Shown: positions 33,510 to 41,521 of the stretch, in pieces | How positions within the stretch are numbered: the first letter of the stretch is position 1 | How the letters are laid out: each line of letters opens with the position of its first letter | Source: Streptomyces nymphaeiformis | GTDB lineage: Bacteria > Actinomycetota > Actinomycetes > Streptomycetales > Streptomycetaceae | Assembly (NCBI RefSeq): GCF_014203895.1 | Contig: NZ_JACHJY010000013.1 | Span: 1 to 64,000, forward strand | DNA length: 64,000 nt | Direction of reading: 5' to 3' | Notes under the pieces: generated by a model | What the model saw: the letters and a program-made list of their open reading frames with translations, nothing else | Told to the model about the DNA's origin: nothing | The model's database searches: none | Translations under genes and position numbers: made by a program

Positions 33510-34463
33510 TCAGTGGCCGTAGCGGCCCGTGTCGATCTCCCAGCGGTGGTAGCCGGCGATCCAGGAGGCGAGGCCGTCGACGTAACGGCGGGCCGCCTCG
33601 CGTGCGGTCGGGGAGAGGCCCAGGAGATCGCAGATCTCGGGGACTTCGGAGGACAGCTCCACGAACCGGTCGACCATCGTCTGGGCCTCGCGCATCACCT
33701 CGGCGGCCGCCTCCTCGGGGGTGCTGCCGAGCTCCTCACGGACGATCATCACGATGTTGGCGACGTCACCCCGGGCGAGCTCCTGGGCGTACGAGTGCAC
33801 GTCGTTGGTGAACGACGGTATGTCGGCGGCCAGTTGGCGCATCCGGCGGAAGGCTGGGTGGTGCAGCGCCTCCTGCGGCAGCTCGAACCGGTTGAGCCGC
33901 TCGACCATGTCGAAGAGGGTCTCCATGGCGGCAGTTCCCCGCCGGAGCGCCAGATAGCTCTCCCGGTCCGGGAGGCGCCCGGTGAGCCGGCCGGCGGCCT
34001 CGGCGGGGTGGCACGCGAAGTACCACTCCCAGTTGTACGCGGAGCGGGCCAGCCACCGTGCCGACATGCCGCGCGCGCTGCGCTCCCAGAGGTCGGCGAA
34101 GGCCCGCTCGACCGGGGTGCGGTCGCCGGGTGCGGGCCCGTCGCCGTGCAGAAGGCCCGTCAGACGGGTGCATATCTCGGCCACTTGGGCCGGCGAGCGG
34201 CCGAGCTCCGAGTCGAACCGGTCGTCGAAGAGGAAATAGAAGCCGAGCAGGTCCGCGGCGAGGACGAGGTCGTCGTCGGTGGAGTCCGGGCTGGTGAACG
34301 CGGCGAGTCGGGGCACGTCCCACTTGTCGTACGCCGGCAGCTCGATGGTGACGGCGAGGCCCTCGTGATGGAGGAGCCAGTCCCGGTGGCGCTGTACGAC
34401 GGATGCCTGGTTCGGGTTGCTGCGAGGCGGAAACGGCAGGTCGAGCGTGGTGGCTTTGGACAC
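33510..34463 (-). CDS. Class I terpene synthase (sesquiterpene-type)
   Basis: A 317-aa bacterial terpene cyclase. The aspartate-rich motif is FLFDDRFD near residue 80 and the NSE motif is NDVHSYAQE near residue 217, with the effector Arg region near 170 and the terminal RWEIDTGRY (the RY pair) near 305. These bind three magnesium ions and the diphosphate of a prenyl substrate, most likely farnesyl diphosphate, forming a volatile or cyclic terpene. The start is GTG. No tailoring enzyme such as a P450 or prenyltransferase is adjacent, so the product is probably a hydrocarbon or simple alcohol. Product identity cannot be read from the sequence. Confidence 0.93.
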   Translation of the reverse strand: MSKATTLDLPFPPRSNPNQASVVQRHRDWLLHHEGLAVTIELPAYDKWDVPRLAAFTSPDSTDDDLVLAADLLGFYFLFDDRFDSELGRSPAQVAEICTRLTGLLHGDGPAPGDRTPVERAFADLWERSARGMSARWLARSAYNWEWYFACHPAEAAGRLTGRLPDRESYLALRRGTAAMETLFDMVERLNRFELPQEALHHPAFRRMRQLAADIPSFTNDVHSYAQELARGDVANIVMIVREELGSTPEEAAAEVMREAQTMVDRFVELSSEVPEICDLLGLSPTAREAARRYVDGLASWIAGYHRWEIDTGRYGH

Positions 34464-34788
34464 AGGCCCCCCAGGTTCTGATCCCGGGTGATCCCCTGAC
34501 GCCCCCGGCGCGTTCGAAGAGTACTTGAACTGATCATCAACTGCCAGGAACGTTCGTCAGATCGCTTTCAAGCCAATGGAATTGTGACCTCCGTATCGGT
34601 CACGCGTTCTCCCGTTCATTGCGGCGGGTGGTTCGTCCCCCGTCCGCGCCACCCATGGGCGGGGGAGCGCGTTGGGGTTGCCGTGACGCCCGGTGCAGTG
34701 ACGGTTCTGCATTCGGGACCTGCGGGTTCTGTGTCGACTCCCGATCTTGGTGGGTCGAGGGCGAGAGCGAAGATCTGGAGGGTGCGCG
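34464..34788. other. Divergent intergenic region, terpene synthase / ATPase regulator
   Basis: No gene is supported in these 325 bp. Near 34525-34540 there is TTGA-N8-TCAA centred on the palindrome TGATCA, a possible regulator site. The AT content is locally higher than in neighbouring DNA, as expected for a region with two divergent promoters. Confidence 0.4.
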
Positions 34789-36825
34789 GTGCCGGAGATG
34801 TGGAATCGGGGCGAGGGACACGACGCCCGGTTCGTGGACTGCTTCCGGGACGGTGACGCCCTGGTCGGACGCGACGGGGAGCTCGCCGCGCTCCGGGCCG
34901 CCGTGTCGGGACACCGGCTGGTCACGGTGACGGGAGCGGCCGGGACGGGGAAGAGCCGGCTGGCCCAGGCCGCCGTCACGCCACCCGTCGACGGCCCCGG
35001 GCGGACGGTGGTGCGGGTCCGCTGGCACGACGGCATCCCCGTGGGACGCCGGGCGCTGACCGCGCGGGTGGCGAGGGAGTTGAGCGCCGCCGGACTGCCG
35101 TGGGACCCGGCGGGGCCGGACCCCGCCGGGACCTCGTACACCGAACCAGCCGACCCTGCGGGTACGGCCCCCTCAGAGCCCCCGCGCCCCGTCCCCGTCG
35201 GAGAGGTGCTGCTCCTCCTCGACGACGTCGACCCCGTGCACACGGAGTGCATCGGTCTGGTGCAGACGCTCCTGATGACCGAGCCTGCGGTACGGGTCCT
35301 GGTGACCGCGCGGCGGCCGCTCGGGCTCGGGGACGAGCAGGTGATCAGGCTGGGGCCCCTGCCCGTGGAGCCGGTGCCGGGCCAGGCGGGTGCGTCCCCC
35401 GCCGCGGAGCTGCTCGTGTCCCGCGCGCGGGAGCGCGGATGGAGCGAAGAAGCGGACCCGGCCGCCGTGGCCCGGGTCTGCCGTCTGCTCGAAGGCGTTC
35501 CCCTGGCGCTCGAACTCGCCGCGGGCCGCCTGGCGGAGTGGACGGTGGAGGAGCTGGTCGCCCACCTCGAAACCGGTCAGTGCCGGCTGTCCGATCCGGC
35601 CCCGCTCCTGCTGCGGCACCGCACGATGCGCGCCGCCGTCGGGGCCGTCCACGCGCTGTGCGAACCCGCGCAGCGCAAGGTCTGGCGCCGGCTCAGCGTC
35701 TTCGCCGGGCCCTTCACGGAGGCCGCCGCGGTCTTCGTGTGCCTGGGCTCCGACCTCGCACCGCACGACGTGCCGCCCGCCCTGACGATGCTGAGCGCCA
35801 CGGGTGTGCTCCAGGCGCTCGGCGAGGCCGGTGCGGTGCGCCCGCCCCGCTACCGCATGGCCCGGGCCGCCCGCGACTTCGGTACGGAACGGCTCGCGGC
35901 GGCGGGCGAGCGCCCGGTGACGAGGGACCGGCACGCCGCCCACTTCCGCGGCGTCGCGGCCGTCGCCGAGACCCTGTGGAACACCGGCCTCCAGCGGCAG
36001 GCGCTCGAGACCGTCCAGGACGAACACGACGACCTGATGGCCCTCGTGCACCGCTCCGAGGAGGGGACCGGTCACGCCGAGACGGCCCTGGAGGCCATGC
36101 TGCACCTCTGGTTCTGGTGGGCGGTCCACGACCACGCCCGAGAGGGCAGCGACCGGCTGCGCGTACTCCTGCCCCGGCTGCCCGCCGACAGCCCGCTCCT
36201 CGCGCGCGGCCGATGGCTCGCGGCCTGGCTCAGCGCGGCATGGGACCCGCGCACCGCACACCACCTGCTGTCCCTCGCCTGGCCCGCGGCCGTGCTCTCC
36301 GGCGACGACGCCCTCCTCGGCCGCATCGCCCATGTGCACGGCACCCTGGCCTGGCAGCGACAGGCCCCCACCGCGGCCGCCCAGTACTACCGGCAGGCGG
36401 CGGACACCACCCCCAGCGGCGCACCCGGGGGCCCTTCGCCCGCGGTGAGCCTCGCCGCCCTGGCGGTGGTGCAGGCCCACCACGCCCCCGCGGCGGCGGC
36501 CCTCACCGCCCGCCGGGCGCTCGCACAGCCCGACTGCGCCAACGACGCGTGGGCCACGGCCCTCGCCCACTACGCCCGCGCCTTCGCCGACCACCGCGCC
36601 GGTCGCACCGGCCGCTCCCGGCACCGCGCCGGACGCGCCCTCGCGGACCTCGAAGCCCGGCTCGACGCCCCGAAGGCCCGCCGTGCCCTGCGCCTCCTCC
36701 TCGCCGCCCTCGATCTCGCCGCGACGGCCACCGGCGCACCGACCCCCCATCCGCGCCCCCACGTCCCCGTACCGCGCGACGGAGCGCAGACCCCGTCGGC
36801 GACGGCGAGCCTGGCCCAGCGGTGA
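34789..36825 (+). CDS. NB-ARC/AfsR-like ATPase without DNA-binding domain
   Basis: A 678-aa STAND-type NTPase. Walker A is VTGAAGTGKSRLA near residue 50 and Walker B VLLLLDDVDP near 142, followed by the GVPLALELAAGRL motif seen in AfsR/LuxR-type regulators and plant-like NB-ARC domains. The second half is a helical solenoid with tetratricopeptide-like repeats. Unlike AfsR or LAL regulators there is no SARP or LuxR-type helix-turn-helix at either end. GTG at 34789 is chosen because GGAGGG lies six bases upstream. It is divergent from the terpene synthase and may act through a partner protein. Confidence 0.85.
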   Translation: MPEMWNRGEGHDARFVDCFRDGDALVGRDGELAALRAAVSGHRLVTVTGAAGTGKSRLAQAAVTPPVDGPGRTVVRVRWHDGIPVGRRALTARVARELSAAGLPWDPAGPDPAGTSYTEPADPAGTAPSEPPRPVPVGEVLLLLDDVDPVHTECIGLVQTLLMTEPAVRVLVTARRPLGLGDEQVIRLGPLPVEPVPGQAGASPAAELLVSRARERGWSEEADPAAVARVCRLLEGVPLALELAAGRLAEWTVEELVAHLETGQCRLSDPAPLLLRHRTMRAAVGAVHALCEPAQRKVWRRLSVFAGPFTEAAAVFVCLGSDLAPHDVPPALTMLSATGVLQALGEAGAVRPPRYRMARAARDFGTERLAAAGERPVTRDRHAAHFRGVAAVAETLWNTGLQRQALETVQDEHDDLMALVHRSEEGTGHAETALEAMLHLWFWWAVHDHAREGSDRLRVLLPRLPADSPLLARGRWLAAWLSAAWDPRTAHHLLSLAWPAAVLSGDDALLGRIAHVHGTLAWQRQAPTAAAQYYRQAADTTPSGAPGGPSPAVSLAALAVVQAHHAPAAAALTARRALAQPDCANDAWATALAHYARAFADHRAGRTGRSRHRAGRALADLEARLDAPKARRALRLLLAALDLAATATGAPTPHPRPHVPVPRDGAQTPSATASLAQR

Positions 36826-36912
36826 CGCGGGCGGCGCACGGTGCCGCCCCGCCATGACGGCGAGGGCCGCCGACCAGGGGGCGTACCCCGGGGCCGGCGG
36901 CCCCTTCCCGGT

Positions 36913-37326
36913 TCAGCTCGGCCTGGACGCGGCGTACGCCTCGATCGCGTCACGCTGGTACGCGGCGAGGCCGGGGGCGATCGCCTCGTACGCGGCGCGC
37001 CACTGCTCGTTGTCCACGCAGGAGCGCCCGATGGCCCGGTACTCCTCGACCGAGACGGCACGCAGCTCCGTCAGGGCCCGGTACCGGGCTTCCGTCTCGG
37101 CCCGTACGGGGGCGGCGTCGGCCGGCAGGCCGGCGGCCATCAGTTCGGCGAGCCGGACCATCGAGGCCGTACGCTCGCGCTGCCCGGCCTCGACGTCCCG
37201 CGCGGTCATCCCGGTGACCCGGCGGGCGACCGCCTCGGCGTGCTCCGGGAAGTCGCGCAGACTCTCCTCGTACAGAGCGGGCTCGACGCCCTCGAACAGG
37301 TTCTCCGGTCGGTTGATCGCGTTCAT
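36913..37326 (-). other. Possible internal start giving a TipAS-like short form
   Basis: An in-frame ATG at 37326 is preceded on the coding strand by AGGAAGGA about ten bases upstream. Translation from it would yield a 137-aa protein comprising only the ligand-binding domain, close to the 144-aa TipAS made from an internal start in tipA. This is an inferred second product, not a separate gene. Confidence 0.5.
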
Positions 37327-37674
37327 GGGTGTGCCGTCCTTCCTGGACTGCTCCAGATCGACGATCGTGCGGGAGACGGTGCCGGCCAGCGCGTCGAGCC
37401 GGTCCCGCTCGGCGAGCAGCCGCCGGTGGTGACCGCGCAGGGCCTCCACCTCGTCGACCTGCTCGGAGAGGATCCGCCCGATCTCGGGCAGACCCACGCC
37501 GAGGGCCCGCAGCACGAGGATCTGCTGCAGGCGCAGGAGCTGCCCCTCCCCGTAGTGGCGGTGGCCGCTGGCGGCGATCCGGGCCGGCGGCAGCAGGCCG
37601 ATCTCGTCGTAGTGCCGCAGGGTCCGGGCGGTGACGCCCGACATCCGGGCGACCTCCGCGATCGGCCAGTCCAT
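36913..37674 (-). CDS. TipA-type MerR regulator
   Basis: A 253-aa two-part regulator. Residues 1-70 are a MerR helix-turn-helix (WPIAEVARMSGVTARTLRHYDEIGLL), a dimerisation coil follows at about 75-112, and the C-terminal part (from MNAINRPENLFEG) is a TipAS-like drug-recognition domain of the kind that binds thiopeptides in S. lividans TipA. Unlike TipAS there is no cysteine in the visible ligand region other than one near residue 225. It converges with the ATPase gene. It probably activates its own promoter when ligand binds; the ligand is unknown. Confidence 0.9.
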   Translation of the reverse strand: MDWPIAEVARMSGVTARTLRHYDEIGLLPPARIAASGHRHYGEGQLLRLQQILVLRALGVGLPEIGRILSEQVDEVEALRGHHRRLLAERDRLDALAGTVSRTIVDLEQSRKDGTPMNAINRPENLFEGVEPALYEESLRDFPEHAEAVARRVTGMTARDVEAGQRERTASMVRLAELMAAGLPADAAPVRAETEARYRALTELRAVSVEEYRAIGRSCVDNEQWRAAYEAIAPGLAAYQRDAIEAYAASRPS

Positions 37675-37776
37675 CTCCGCCTCCCGTACGAGTGCGTCGC
37701 AGGGCCGGTCTCTCCGGCCCTGGTCAGGACGGTAGAAGCTGCCGCAACGGCAGCTTCAACCCTCAGGACCGGACCG

Positions 37777-37945
37777 TCACCGGCCCGCTCCCGCGACGAG
37801 TTCCTCCGCTACGCGCGTGCGTGCGTACAGTACGTGCCGCCCCGCCCGGTGGGCCGAGACGAGACCGGCCGCGCGGAGGGCGCCGACGTGGCCGGGCGGG
37901 GAGCGGGCGGCGCGCTCGTACAGCTCCTCGGAGCACCGCGCGCCA
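37777..37945 (-). pseudogene. ArsR-family regulator remnant (C-terminal part only)
   Basis: On the minus strand the last 50 or so codons before the stop at 37777 read like the recognition helix and wing of an ArsR-type regulator (HVGALRAAGLVSAHRAGRHV, then LYARTRVAEEL). Upstream the similarity fades and no start is present. It faces an MFS transporter remnant, so both are likely leftovers of a divergent regulator/transporter pair. Confidence 0.6.
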
Positions 37946-38005
37946 TGGTCTGCGCCGCGGCCGGCCACCTCGGCTCGGCGCTCCGACTGCTGCGGATGGG
38001 TCGCG

Positions 38006-38179
38006 TGCGCCGTGCGGACGGGGACGGCCGACGTCCTGGGCGTGAGCCTGCGCCAACGCCTGACCCCGGCCGACCTGCTCGGCCGTATGAACGCCACCTT
38101 CCGGTTCCTCCTCACCGGGTCGATGGCCGTCGCGGCCGCCGCGGCCTCCCGGCCGCGCACCTGTGCGGGAGGCCCGTAA
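38006..38179 (+). pseudogene. MFS transporter remnant
   Basis: About 50 codons ending at a TAA match a strongly conserved cytoplasmic-loop segment of MFS exporters (VLGVSLRQRLTPADLLGRMN, then ATFRFLLTGSMAV). Nothing upstream or downstream continues the protein. It lies in the expected orientation relative to the ArsR remnant, consistent with a deletion that removed the 5' ends of both genes and the transporter's tail. Confidence 0.65.
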
Positions 38180-38207
38180 CCCCGCCGGAAAACAATCTCG
38201 CCGACGA

Positions 38208-38234
38208 TGTCGAGAACCCGGGTCCTGCTCCGTC
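38208..38234 (+). promoter_or_regulatory. ECF42-type promoter
   Basis: TGTCGA (38208-38213) is followed after 17 bases by CGTC (38231-38234). This matches the bipartite target reported for ECF42 sigma factors in Streptomyces venezuelae (TGTCGA at -35 and CGA/TC at -10). It lies 50 bp before the DGPF gene and its ECF42 sigma gene, so the operon is probably autoregulated. Confidence 0.7.
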
Positions 38235-38284
38235 CCCGGTGTGAGAGCGACCAGAATGGCCGCACAAGGACCGAGGAGAACATC

Positions 38285-38692
38285 ATGGCCAAGTACTTGA
38301 TGCTGAAGCACTACCGTGGCGCCCCGTGCCCGGAGGGCTTCGTGCCCATGGACCAGTGGACGCCGGAGGAGATCTCGGCCCACGTGCAGTACATGCACGA
38401 CTTCGCCGCCAAGCTGGAGAAGACCGGAGAGTTCGTCGACGCCCAGGGGCTCGCCCCCGAGGGGGTCTGGGTCCGCTACGACGGCGAGGGCCGCCCGCCG
38501 GTCACCGACGGCCCGTTCGCCGAGACCAAGGACCTCATCGCCGGCTGGATGGTGATCGACGTCGACAACTACGAGCGCGCCCTCGAGCTCGCCGGGGAGC
38601 TCTCGGCCGCCCCCGGGGCCGGCGGGAAGCCGATCCACGAGTGGCTCGAACTGCGCCCCTTCATGGCCGCGCCGCCCACCATCACGGAGTGA
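38285..38692 (+). CDS. DGPF/YCII-domain protein (ECF42 partner)
   Basis: A 135-aa YCII-related protein. It begins with the family pattern AKYLMLKHYRG and contains the VTDGPFAETKD signature that gives DGPF proteins their name. Genes of this type sit next to ECF42 sigma factors in many actinobacteria and are their known regulon members; the biochemical activity is not established. GAGGAGA precedes the ATG, and an ECF42-like promoter lies upstream. The stop is 8 bp before the sigma factor gene, so they form an operon. Confidence 0.9.
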   Translation: MAKYLMLKHYRGAPCPEGFVPMDQWTPEEISAHVQYMHDFAAKLEKTGEFVDAQGLAPEGVWVRYDGEGRPPVTDGPFAETKDLIAGWMVIDVDNYERALELAGELSAAPGAGGKPIHEWLELRPFMAAPPTITE

Positions 38693-38700
38693 CCGATCCC

Positions 38701-39858
38701 ATGGACGAGGCCCTGCTCCGGAGCCTCACACCGAGCGTGCTGACCGTCCTCGTCCGCCGCGGAGCCGACTTCGCGGCGGCCGAGGACGCCGTCCAGGACG
38801 CGCTGGTGGAGGCCGTACGCGTCTGGCCCGACGACCCTCCCCGCGATGCGAAGGGCTGGCTGGTCACCGTGGCCTGGCGCAAGTTCCTCGACGCGACACG
38901 GGCGGACACCGCCCGGCGCCGGCGCGAGGACCTCGTCGAGGAGGAGCCCGCGCCCGGCCCCGCGCCGTCCGTGGACGACACGCTCCAGCTCTACTTCCTC
39001 TGCGCCCACCCGTCCCTCACGCCCTCGTCGGCGGTCGCGCTCACGCTGCGCGCCGTCGGCGGGCTGACCACCCGCCAGATCGCCCAGGCCTACCTGGTGC
39101 CCGAGGCGACCATGGCGCAGCGCATCAGCCGGGCCAAGCGCACGGTCTCGGGCACACGCCTCGACCGGCCCGGCGACGTCGCCACCGTGCTGCGCGTCCT
39201 CTACCTGGTCTTCAACGAGGGCTACTCCGGCGACCTCGACCTCGCGGCCGAGGCCATCCGGCTCACCCGGCAGCTCGCGGCCGTGAGCGACCACCCGGAG
39301 GTGGCGGGGCTCCTCGCCCTCATGCTGCTCCACCACGCCCGCCGCGCCGCCCGGATCGCGCCCGACGGCGGTCTGGTGCCGCTCGCCGAGCAGGACCGCG
39401 GCCGCTGGGACACCGGCGCGATCGCCGAGGGCGTCCGGATCCTTCAGGCGGCCCTCGCCCGCGACCGCCTCGGCGAGTTCCAGGCCCAGGCCGCCATCGC
39501 CGCGCTCCACGCCGACGCCCCCACGGCCGCGGAGACCGACTGGGTGCAGATCGTCGAGTGGTACGACGAGCTCGCCCGCCTCACCGACAGCCCCGTCGTC
39601 CGGCTCAACCGGGCGGTCGCGGTGGGCGAGGCCGACGGACCGCGCGCCGGCCTTGCGGCGCTCGCGGAGCTGGACGGGACGCTTCCGCGGTACGCGGCGG
39701 TGTCGGCGTACCTCCACGAACGCGCCGGCGATCTCAGGACGGCGGCGCGTCTGTACACGGAGGCGGCGGGGAAGGCGACCGACCTCCTGGAGCGCGACCA
39801 CCTGACGCGACAGGCCGCCCGCCTCAACACCCGTCTGCACGCGGGCCTCGACGCCTGA
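38701..39858 (+). CDS. ECF42-group RNA polymerase sigma factor with TPR-like extension
   Basis: A 385-aa ECF sigma factor. Region 2 (EDAVQDALVEAVRVWP...GWLVTVAWRKFLD) and region 4 (GLTTRQIAQAYLVPEATMAQRISRAKR) are present in the first 170 residues, and a C-terminal extension of about 200 residues follows (VFNEGYSGD, LLALMLLHHARRAAR, repeated helical pairs). That extension, plus a DGPF partner in the same operon, defines the ECF42 group. No anti-sigma factor is visible nearby, consistent with control through the extension. A strong hairpin follows the stop. Confidence 0.94.
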   Translation: MDEALLRSLTPSVLTVLVRRGADFAAAEDAVQDALVEAVRVWPDDPPRDAKGWLVTVAWRKFLDATRADTARRRREDLVEEEPAPGPAPSVDDTLQLYFLCAHPSLTPSSAVALTLRAVGGLTTRQIAQAYLVPEATMAQRISRAKRTVSGTRLDRPGDVATVLRVLYLVFNEGYSGDLDLAAEAIRLTRQLAAVSDHPEVAGLLALMLLHHARRAARIAPDGGLVPLAEQDRGRWDTGAIAEGVRILQAALARDRLGEFQAQAAIAALHADAPTAAETDWVQIVEWYDELARLTDSPVVRLNRAVAVGEADGPRAGLAALAELDGTLPRYAAVSAYLHERAGDLRTAARLYTEAAGKATDLLERDHLTRQAARLNTRLHAGLDA

Positions 39859-39863
39859 ACTCC

Positions 39864-39892
39864 GGCCGGCGACACGGATCGTGTCGCCGGCC
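39864..39892 (+). terminator. Hairpin after the ECF42 operon
   Basis: A perfect 13-bp inverted repeat with a 3-base loop (arms 39864-39876 and 39880-39892) begins five bases after the sigma gene stop. No T-run follows, as is common for Streptomyces terminators. Confidence 0.7.
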
Positions 39893-40142
39893 CGTGTCGC
39901 CGACGGGACACCGTGCTGCGGACCGGCCCCGCCTCGCACGGATCTCCGGTGAACGTGCCCATTTCACGAAGGAGTTCGCGACGCGGCGTGTGCGACGTGG
40001 AGGCGATGCGGAGGGCTTATTCAGAAACCTTGTTGAATAACCCGTACCCCCGGTTCGCACTTGATTTGCTCCTGCCAATCCGCACAGGGTTCTCTCGAAC
40101 GTTTGACGCCCCACACGTCAACACGAGGAGAGAACCTCTTTC

Positions 40143-41342
40143 ATGGCAACTCACAAGCGATCCAAGCGCTTTCGCAATGCGTCCATAGCCGCGGGTGTCG
40201 CAGCCGCGGCCGTCACGGCGCTGCTCGCCGGCAACCTCGCCGGGGCGGCCACCCCGGCCGAGGGGACCGTGTACGGACTCGGCGCCCCCGGCGCCGTCGA
40301 CGGCAGCTTCGTCGTCATCCTCGACGCATCCGCGAACAAGGCGGAGCTCGCGAAGAAGTACGGCGGCACCCTCCAGCGCTCGTACGGCTCCGAGGTCAAC
40401 GGCTTCTCGGCATCGGGCCTGACGGTCCAGGAGGCCAAGCGGCTCGCCGCCGACCCCGCCGTCGGGACCGTCGTGCAGAACAAGCGCTTCACCATCAACG
40501 AGACGCAGGAGAAGCCCCCGTCCTGGGGTCTGGACCGGATCGACCAGACCGAGACGGCCGGCGACGACAAGTACACCTACCCCGACGGCGGGGGAGAGGG
40601 CGTCACCGCGTACGTCATCGACACCGGCGTCCGGATCACCCACCAGGACTTCGGCGGACGCGCCACCCACGGCTTCGACGCCGTGGACAAGGACGACTCG
40701 GCCGACGACGGCAACGGCCACGGCACCCACGTCGCGGGCACCATCGCGGGCACCGCCCACGGTGTCGCCAAGAAGGCGAAGATCGTCGCCGTCCGGGTGC
40801 TCGACGACAACGGCTCCGGCACCACCGAGCAGGTCGTCGCCGGCATCGACTGGGTGACGCAGCACCACTCCGGTCCCTCCGTCGCGAACATGAGCCTCGG
40901 CGGCGGCGCCGACGAGGCGCTCGACGCCGCGGTCAAGCGCGCCATCGACTCCGGTGTGACCTTCGCCGTCGCGGCCGGAAACGAGTCCTCGGACGCCGGC
41001 CAGGGCTCGCCCTCCCGGGTGCCCGAGGCCCTCACCGTCGCCTCCAGCACCAAGGACGACGAGCAGTCGGACTTCTCCAACTTCGGTGCGGTGGTGGACC
41101 TGTACGCCCCCGGCTCGGACATCACGTCGGACTGGAACGACAGCGACACCGGCACCAAGACGATCTCCGGTACGTCCATGGCCACGCCGCACGTGACGGG
41201 CGCCGCGGCCCTCTACCTGGCCGCCCACCCGTCGGCGACGCCCGCCGAGACGGCCGAGGCGCTGACCGGGGCGGCCACGCCGGACGCCATCAAGAACGCC
41301 ACCTCCGGCACGGCGAACAAGCTGCTGAAGGTCACGCCGTAA
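40143..41342 (+). CDS. Secreted subtilisin-like S8 protease
   Basis: A 399-aa preproprotease. Residues 1-36 form a signal peptide (basic start, Ala-rich core, cleavage near LAGAA). An I9-type inhibitor propeptide follows to about 120 (GSFVVILDASANKAELAKKY...VVQNKRF). The catalytic triad is Asp in YVIDTGVR near 163, His in GNGHGTHVAG near 198 and Ser in SGTSMATPH near 348. The overall form matches the proteinase K-like extracellular proteases of Streptomyces. There is no C-terminal sorting or binding domain. GAGGAG lies about 15 bases upstream, and a terminator hairpin follows. It acts outside the cell in protein degradation. Confidence 0.96.
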   Translation: MATHKRSKRFRNASIAAGVAAAAVTALLAGNLAGAATPAEGTVYGLGAPGAVDGSFVVILDASANKAELAKKYGGTLQRSYGSEVNGFSASGLTVQEAKRLAADPAVGTVVQNKRFTINETQEKPPSWGLDRIDQTETAGDDKYTYPDGGGEGVTAYVIDTGVRITHQDFGGRATHGFDAVDKDDSADDGNGHGTHVAGTIAGTAHGVAKKAKIVAVRVLDDNGSGTTEQVVAGIDWVTQHHSGPSVANMSLGGGADEALDAAVKRAIDSGVTFAVAAGNESSDAGQGSPSRVPEALTVASSTKDDEQSDFSNFGAVVDLYAPGSDITSDWNDSDTGTKTISGTSMATPHVTGAAALYLAAHPSATPAETAEALTGAATPDAIKNATSGTANKLLKVTP

Positions 41343-41364
41343 CCGAGTGGTGAGAAGCAGCAAG

Positions 41365-41393
41365 GATGGCCCCCACGGCGTGGGGGCCATCCC
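41365..41393 (+). terminator. Hairpin after the protease gene
   Basis: A perfect 12-bp inverted repeat (41365-41376 with 41382-41393, loop CGGCG) lies 22 bp after the protease stop, with only a weak pyrimidine tail. Confidence 0.75.
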
Positions 41394-41521
41394 CTTGTCC
41401 GTACGCGCTGTTCGCGCGTACCGCCGACAAACACCGACTTCCCCCCTTTCGCCGGGAACCGGCCGTGGCCAGAATCTGTCCCTGTGGAGGAAGGCCGCCA
41501 CGGCGCCGAGGGGGGACGCGG

